NCBI GenBank assembly: GCA_903891755.1
Contig: CAITFY010000006.1
Span: 1 to 9,797, forward strand
DNA: 9,797 bases
DNA from: an uncultured Actinomycetes bacterium
GTDB lineage: Bacteria > Actinomycetota > Actinomycetes > Nanopelagicales > Nanopelagicaceae
Reading direction: 5' to 3'
Part shown: in pieces, positions 6,427 through 9,797 of the stretch
Layout of the letters: each line of letters starts with the position of its first letter
How positions within the stretch are numbered: position 1 is the stretch's first letter
Notes under the pieces: generated by a model
Told to the model about the DNA's origin: nothing
The model's database searches: none
Seen by the model: the letters and a program-made list of their open reading frames with translations, nothing else
Made by a program: the position numbers and the translations under genes

Positions 6427-7715
6427 TGACCCACACAATCCTGCGGGCAGAGGCCTTCGACGTAAGGTTCCCAACCTCAAAAATGTTGGATGGTTCAGAT
6501 GCGATGAATGCTGATCCGGACTACTCCGCAGCCTATTTACGCCTCTTTACCGAGAGCCAGGCTCTCACTGGCGACTCCCTTGTTTTCACTATTGGTCGCG
6601 GGAATGATGTGCAGATTGCAGCAATCGAAATTTTGATGGAGAAGGTTGTCGGTTTAAGCACCGATGATGCCTTCGATCGCATTGGAGATATAGCGCGCGA
6701 ACTCTCTGCGGACAGTCAACTACGTTGGCTAGGTACGGATAAGGGTGTCTTTCACATGGCAGCGGGTGCGGTTCTCAATGCGCTCTGGGATCTCTTCGCG
6801 AAGGAACGTGGAGTTCCGCTATGGAAGTTGCTATCGGACCTCACTCCGGAACAGCTAGTTGATGCAATTGATTTTAGATATATCGCAGATGTCTTAACTC
6901 CTGAAGAAGCTTTACAAATTTTGAGGGCAAGAGTTTCTGAGCGCTCTGCCAACGAAGCTTTGCTATTACGCGACGGGGTGCGCGCTTACACAACAACGCC
7001 AGGCTGGCTCGGTTATACCGATGAGAAGATGTTGGATCTCACCCGTGAGGCAGTTGCTGACGGTTTCACTCTCATCAAATACAAATGTGGCAAATCAATA
7101 GAAGATGATCGCAGACGTTTAACAAAGGTACGCGCAGAGGTTGGGCCTGACTTTAAGATTGCCATTGATGCTAACCAAGTATGGAATGTTGACACTGCAA
7201 TTGCTTGGGTCAATCAGCTACAAGAATTTAAATTGGAATGGATCGAAGAGCCAACACATCCTGATGATGTTGTAGGGCATGCTCGCATAGCTAAGGAAGT
7301 TGCACCTACTCGTGTCGCTACAGGTGAGATGGCAGCAAACCGATTGGTTTTTAAACAACTGTTGCAGCTGAACGCAATCTCATTTATGCAAATTGATGCG
7401 ACTCGCGTTGCAGGTGTCAATGAAAATATCGCAAATATTTTATTAGCAGCAAAATTTAATATTCCCGTTGTTCCACATGCAGGTGGTATCGGGTTGTGTG
7501 AAATGGTCCAGCACCTTGCAATGTTTGATGCCGTAGCAGTTACGGGGCATCACAATCGTCGAATTGTTGAATATGTGGACCACCTACATGAACATTTCCT
7601 AGAACCTGCGAGGGTGGTAGCAGGTGCTTATCAAGCACCTGCACTACCTGGCGGAGGAGGACATATGAAAGACGAGAGCATTCAGAAATACATCTATCCA
7701 TCCGGTAGTTACTAG
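6426..7715 (+). CDS. fucD: L-fuconate dehydratase
   Basis: Enolase-superfamily enzyme dehydrating L-fuconate to 2-keto-3-deoxy-L-fuconate, 429 aa. Family hallmarks from the start: RFPTS, GSDAMNADPDYSAAY, FTIGRGN, SDGQLRW-like SADSQLRWLG, KGVFHMA, ALWDLFAK, IDFRYIADVLT, YTTTPGWLGY, VPHAGGIGLCEMVQH and VEYVDHLHEHF. From the ATG at 6426 the catalytic set falls at Lys218-x-Lys220, Asp248, Glu274, Glu301, Asp324 and His351, the same numbers as I recall for the characterised Xanthomonas FucD, which supports this start. An in-frame ATG at 6378 lies inside the previous gene and would add 16 unrelated residues. The ATG overlaps the previous stop (TAATG), with only a weak ribosome binding site, so translational coupling is likely. 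The human relative ENOSF1 shares the same motifs. L-fuconate is the best substrate call; other FucD-active acids such as L-galactonate or D-arabinonate are possible. Confidence 0.95.
   Translation: MTHTILRAEAFDVRFPTSKMLDGSDAMNADPDYSAAYLRLFTESQALTGDSLVFTIGRGNDVQIAAIEILMEKVVGLSTDDAFDRIGDIARELSADSQLRWLGTDKGVFHMAAGAVLNALWDLFAKERGVPLWKLLSDLTPEQLVDAIDFRYIADVLTPEEALQILRARVSERSANEALLLRDGVRAYTTTPGWLGYTDEKMLDLTREAVADGFTLIKYKCGKSIEDDRRRLTKVRAEVGPDFKIAIDANQVWNVDTAIAWVNQLQEFKLEWIEEPTHPDDVVGHARIAKEVAPTRVATGEMAANRLVFKQLLQLNAISFMQIDATRVAGVNENIANILLAAKFNIPVVPHAGGIGLCEMVQHLAMFDAVAVTGHHNRRIVEYVDHLHEHFLEPARVVAGAYQAPALPGGGGHMKDESIQKYIYPSGSY
7620..7642 (+). repeat. Perfect 10-bp hairpin inside the fucD 3' end
   Basis: GCAGGTGCTT at 7620-7629 and AAGCACCTGC at 7633-7642 are exact inverted copies around a three-base loop (ATC). 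They fall in the codons for residues around Val-Ala-Gly-Ala-Tyr-Gln-Ala-Pro near the C-terminus, about 75 bases before the stop. There is no U-tract after it. It could slow ribosomes or protect upstream mRNA, or be chance. Confidence 0.6.
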
Positions 7716-7747
7716 ATTTCTGAACTATCAATGAATGGAGCGAAGAG

Positions 7748-8497
7748 ATGAGCGACGGATTCAAGGGGTTGAATGCAATCGTCACTGGAGCAGGTTCCGG
7801 AATCGGACTTGCAGTCGCGAAGAAGCTCAAAGAAGAAGGCGCAACTGTCTTTGGTTTTGACATAAATCAGGGCGAGATGGATGGACACGCCACATGGATT
7901 CATTGCGATGTGGGAGAAACCGCCAGTGTTGTGGCGGCGGTTGCAAAGGTTAAAGAGCAGGTATCGACCATCGATATCCTCGCGAATAACGCCGGGGTTG
8001 GGGCCGTGGGATCGGTCCTCGACGCTAGCGACGATGAATGGGCCCGGGTTATCAATATCAATGTCGCAGGGATCTCTCGCGTGACCGCGGCTGCTCACTC
8101 TCTACTCTCAAACAGTAAAGCTCCAGCGATTGTGAATACCTGCTCAGTCGCGGCGACTGTCGGCCTTCCCAAGCGCGCTGTTTACAGCGCAAGTAAGGGT
8201 GCAGTTATGTCCCTGACTCTTGCCATGGCCGCTGATTTTGTTAAAGAGGGCATTCGCGTGAACTGCGTAAATCCTGGGACTGCGGATACTCCCTGGGTGG
8301 CTCGGCTTTTAGCTGCAGCGAGTGATCCTGCAGCCGAACGCAAAGCACTTGAGGCTCGCCAGCCTATGGGGCGCTTAGTTTCTGCCGACGAGGTAGCAAA
8401 TGCCATCTTGTATCTTGCAAATCCACAGCAGAGATCAACCACTGGAACGGTTCTAGCAGTTGACGGCGGAATGGACGGCTTACGATTACCCCATTAG
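7748..8497 (+). CDS. SDR-family 2-keto-3-deoxy-L-fuconate dehydrogenase (probable)
   Basis: Classical short-chain dehydrogenase/reductase, 249 aa. Seen: nucleotide-binding TGAGSGIG (13-20), Asp38 at the end of strand 2 (FGFDIN), which favours NAD over NADP, ANNAGVG (79-85), and the catalytic set Asn105, Ser133, Tyr146 and Lys150 (YSASK). NPGTADTPW (175-183), followed by a helical stretch and RQPMGR (204-209), resembles the DHRS6/BDH2 group, to which the Xanthomonas 2-keto-3-deoxy-L-fuconate dehydrogenase belongs as I recall it. It would oxidise the FucD product to 2,4-diketo-3-deoxy-L-fuconate in the cytoplasm. GGAG lies seven bases before the ATG, 32 nt after the fucD stop. The exact substrate is inferred from its position beside fucD; an L-fucose dehydrogenase role is a weaker alternative, since that step is also often done by an SDR. 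Confidence 0.87.
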   Translation: MSDGFKGLNAIVTGAGSGIGLAVAKKLKEEGATVFGFDINQGEMDGHATWIHCDVGETASVVAAVAKVKEQVSTIDILANNAGVGAVGSVLDASDDEWARVININVAGISRVTAAAHSLLSNSKAPAIVNTCSVAATVGLPKRAVYSASKGAVMSLTLAMAADFVKEGIRVNCVNPGTADTPWVARLLAAASDPAAERKALEARQPMGRLVSADEVANAILYLANPQQRSTTGTVLAVDGGMDGLRLPH

Positions 8498-8543
8498 TCA
8501 GCGTTGACTCTCAATAAATCCATTTAGAAAGGAGGATGTTCTC

Positions 8544-9329
8544 ATGGCAATTTCCAAGAGCGTGAAAGTAAAAGCTCAGCCACGTCGTTCAATCCTCTCT
8601 GATGAAACATATTCAATGATCCGCGCCATGGTCTTTGCTCACGAAATTGTTCCAGGTGAACGAGTGAATATAGATGCCCTCTCACTACAACTTGGTGTTT
8701 CACAAACTCCAATTCGAGAGGCCTTAGCTCGACTTGAATCTGAAGATCTCATTGCAAAGGAACCGCTCAAGGGTTACCGCGCAACAAATCTTCTCTCCAA
8801 GAAAGAATTTGCTGATCTCTTTAGTTTTCGTCTTTTGATTGAGCCGTATGCGGCAGAGCAAGCTGCGCTCCTTATAGATGCTGAGGGAATTAAGAAGTTA
8901 CAGAATGAGATTGCAAGCGCCAAAGATGCACTAACGCTAGATGATGAGCATCTGATTGAAGCAATCACAGAGCATGATGCTCGCTTTCACACCTTAATCG
9001 CTCATTACTCAGGCAATAAATCTCTCTCCTCTGCATTTGCCAACACCCACTGTCACCTGCATTTATTTCGTCTATATGTGGCTACACAGAAGCACTTGGT
9101 TGAGCCTGGTGATAAATCAAATTTCGTACAGGATCTATTCGCCCGCTACTACCACTCTGATCGCGGTCAACTGGCGATTAAGCAGCACGTGGCTATCGCT
9201 AAGGCCATCACATCTCGCAACTCGGAAAAGGCGAAGGCTGAGATGTATAGCCATATCGAGTCATCACTGAAGCGATTTACACCAGATCTCCAACTAGTGC
9301 ATACGGAACGGAAAGCCAATGAGCGATAG
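8544..9329 (+). CDS. GntR-family transcriptional regulator, FCD (FadR) subfamily
   Basis: DNA-binding regulator, 261 aa. The winged helix-turn-helix covers about residues 20-80, with IVPGERVNIDALSLQLGVS followed by TPIREALARLESEDLI and a wing ending GYRATN. The C-terminal FCD domain begins near FSFRLLIEPYAAEQAA and carries the expected metal-binding set: Asp145 and His149 (HDARFH), His215 (KQHVAIAKAI) and His237 (MYSHIES). FCD domains of this type commonly sense sugar acids or other small carboxylates through the metal. The ribosome binding site AAAGGAGG at 8528-8535 is strong and eight bases from the ATG, suggesting independent good translation inside the operon. It overlaps the next gene by 11 nt. 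The likely job is control of the divergent promoters at 5141-5340 in response to a pathway intermediate (inference). The N-terminal 15 residues are unusually basic (KSVKVKAQPRR). Confidence 0.93.
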   Translation: MAISKSVKVKAQPRRSILSDETYSMIRAMVFAHEIVPGERVNIDALSLQLGVSQTPIREALARLESEDLIAKEPLKGYRATNLLSKKEFADLFSFRLLIEPYAAEQAALLIDAEGIKKLQNEIASAKDALTLDDEHLIEAITEHDARFHTLIAHYSGNKSLSSAFANTHCHLHLFRLYVATQKHLVEPGDKSNFVQDLFARYYHSDRGQLAIKQHVAIAKAITSRNSEKAKAEMYSHIESSLKRFTPDLQLVHTERKANER

Positions 9330-9797
9330 CACAATAAGTAAGATCGAGATTCGCGCCTGCAGAGGGGGTGATGAGCTCAACAACCTAGATGCTGTTGAAG
9401 CTGTTCAGCTTCCCGGCGGCTCGCGTCCTGATTTCACCGTTGTGACTATTACTACGACAGATGGTGTTACCGGAACTTCCTTTGGATTTGGTGCCCTTGA
9501 CGCAAAGGCGGCAGCCGGTGCACTCTCGCAGGTAAAGCCATTCTTTATGGGCCGTGGAGTACACGACGCCGCTAAGAATATGAAGGATTTTGAACTCTTT
9601 GACCGACGCTGGAACCACGTTCCTATTTACGCCTACGGGCCGTTCGACAATGCCTGTTGGGATGTCGTCGGAAAGATGGCCCACCAACCTGTTTATAAAT
9701 TACTAGGTGCTGCCCGTGAAAAATTACCTCTTTATGTCTCATCCATGTTTCTGCCGGGCCCTGCTGAATATGTAAAGCAAGCCTTGGAAGTTAAAGC
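9319..9797 (+). CDS. Second unassigned enolase-superfamily protein (3' end outside window)
   Basis: Open frame from ATG 9319 to the window edge, 159 complete codons. It begins MSDSTISKIEIRACRGG. The N-terminal capping domain of the mandelate racemase/muconate lactonising type is visible: VVTITTTDGVTGTSFGFG (41-58), FDRRWNHVPIY (94-104) and the junction signature FDNACWDVVGK, followed by PVYKLLGA (109-131), comparable to VDVALWDIAGK and PVWKLLGG in the dehydratase at 5341. The barrel has barely begun (LPLYVSSMF), so the catalytic residues are outside and the reaction cannot be named. The start overlaps the regulator gene by 11 nt with a weak GGAAAG three bases upstream, so it is probably translated by coupling. 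It makes the third enolase-superfamily gene in about 4.5 kb. Confidence 0.85.
   Translation, partial: MSDSTISKIEIRACRGGDELNNLDAVEAVQLPGGSRPDFTVVTITTTDGVTGTSFGFGALDAKAAAGALSQVKPFFMGRGVHDAAKNMKDFELFDRRWNHVPIYAYGPFDNACWDVVGKMAHQPVYKLLGAAREKLPLYVSSMFLPGPAEYVKQALEVK

Noticed and set aside
7712..8098. Minus-strand open frame of 128 codons opposite the SDR gene
   Set aside because: Antisense to the nucleotide-binding and NNAG motifs of a clear SDR; no independent support.
9385..9687. Minus-strand open frame of 100 codons near the right edge
   Set aside because: It opposes a partial enolase-superfamily gene with clear family signatures on the plus strand.

Overview
The window comes from a bacterium of roughly balanced base composition with dense gene packing, 1-11 bp gene overlaps and ATG, GTG and TTG starts. 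The permeases, the FCD-type GntR regulator and the actinobacterial-looking secretion signal suggest a compact, moderate-GC actinobacterium, perhaps a freshwater planktonic lineage. That taxonomic guess is inference and rests on style, not on a marker gene.

Layout: two divergent transcription units leave a shared control region at about 5141-5340. Leftward (minus strand) run an extracellular sugar-binding protein, two ABC permeases (MalF-like, then MalG-like, overlapping ATGA) and, 27 nt further, pyruvate phosphate dikinase (PPDK), which runs off the left edge. Rightward (plus strand) run an enolase-superfamily acid-sugar dehydratase of unknown substrate, a clearly recognisable L-fuconate dehydratase (FucD), a short-chain dehydrogenase matching the 2-keto-3-deoxy-L-fuconate dehydrogenase type, an FCD-type GntR regulator, and a second unassigned enolase-superfamily protein cut by the right edge.

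How the genes fit together: the transporter would import a sugar or sugar acid. FucD dehydrates L-fuconate to 2-keto-3-deoxy-L-fuconate, and the SDR oxidises that to the 2,4-diketo compound. In the known non-phosphorylating L-fucose route (described in Xanthomonas) a hydrolase then gives pyruvate and L-lactate. PPDK next to the transporter would convert pyruvate to PEP, which a cell living on a sugar that yields only C3 acids needs for gluconeogenesis. The sugar dehydrogenase, lactonase and final hydrolase of the pathway, and the ABC ATPase, are not in the window.

The control region holds a 21-bp inverted repeat overlapping a 14-bp perfect palindrome, a third imperfect inverted repeat next to the plus-strand start, and a hairpin in the minus-strand leader. 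A strong hairpin also separates the binding-protein gene from the permease genes. There is no RNA gene, CRISPR array, insertion sequence or phage gene that I can support, and no gene-free stretch longer than about 200 bases.
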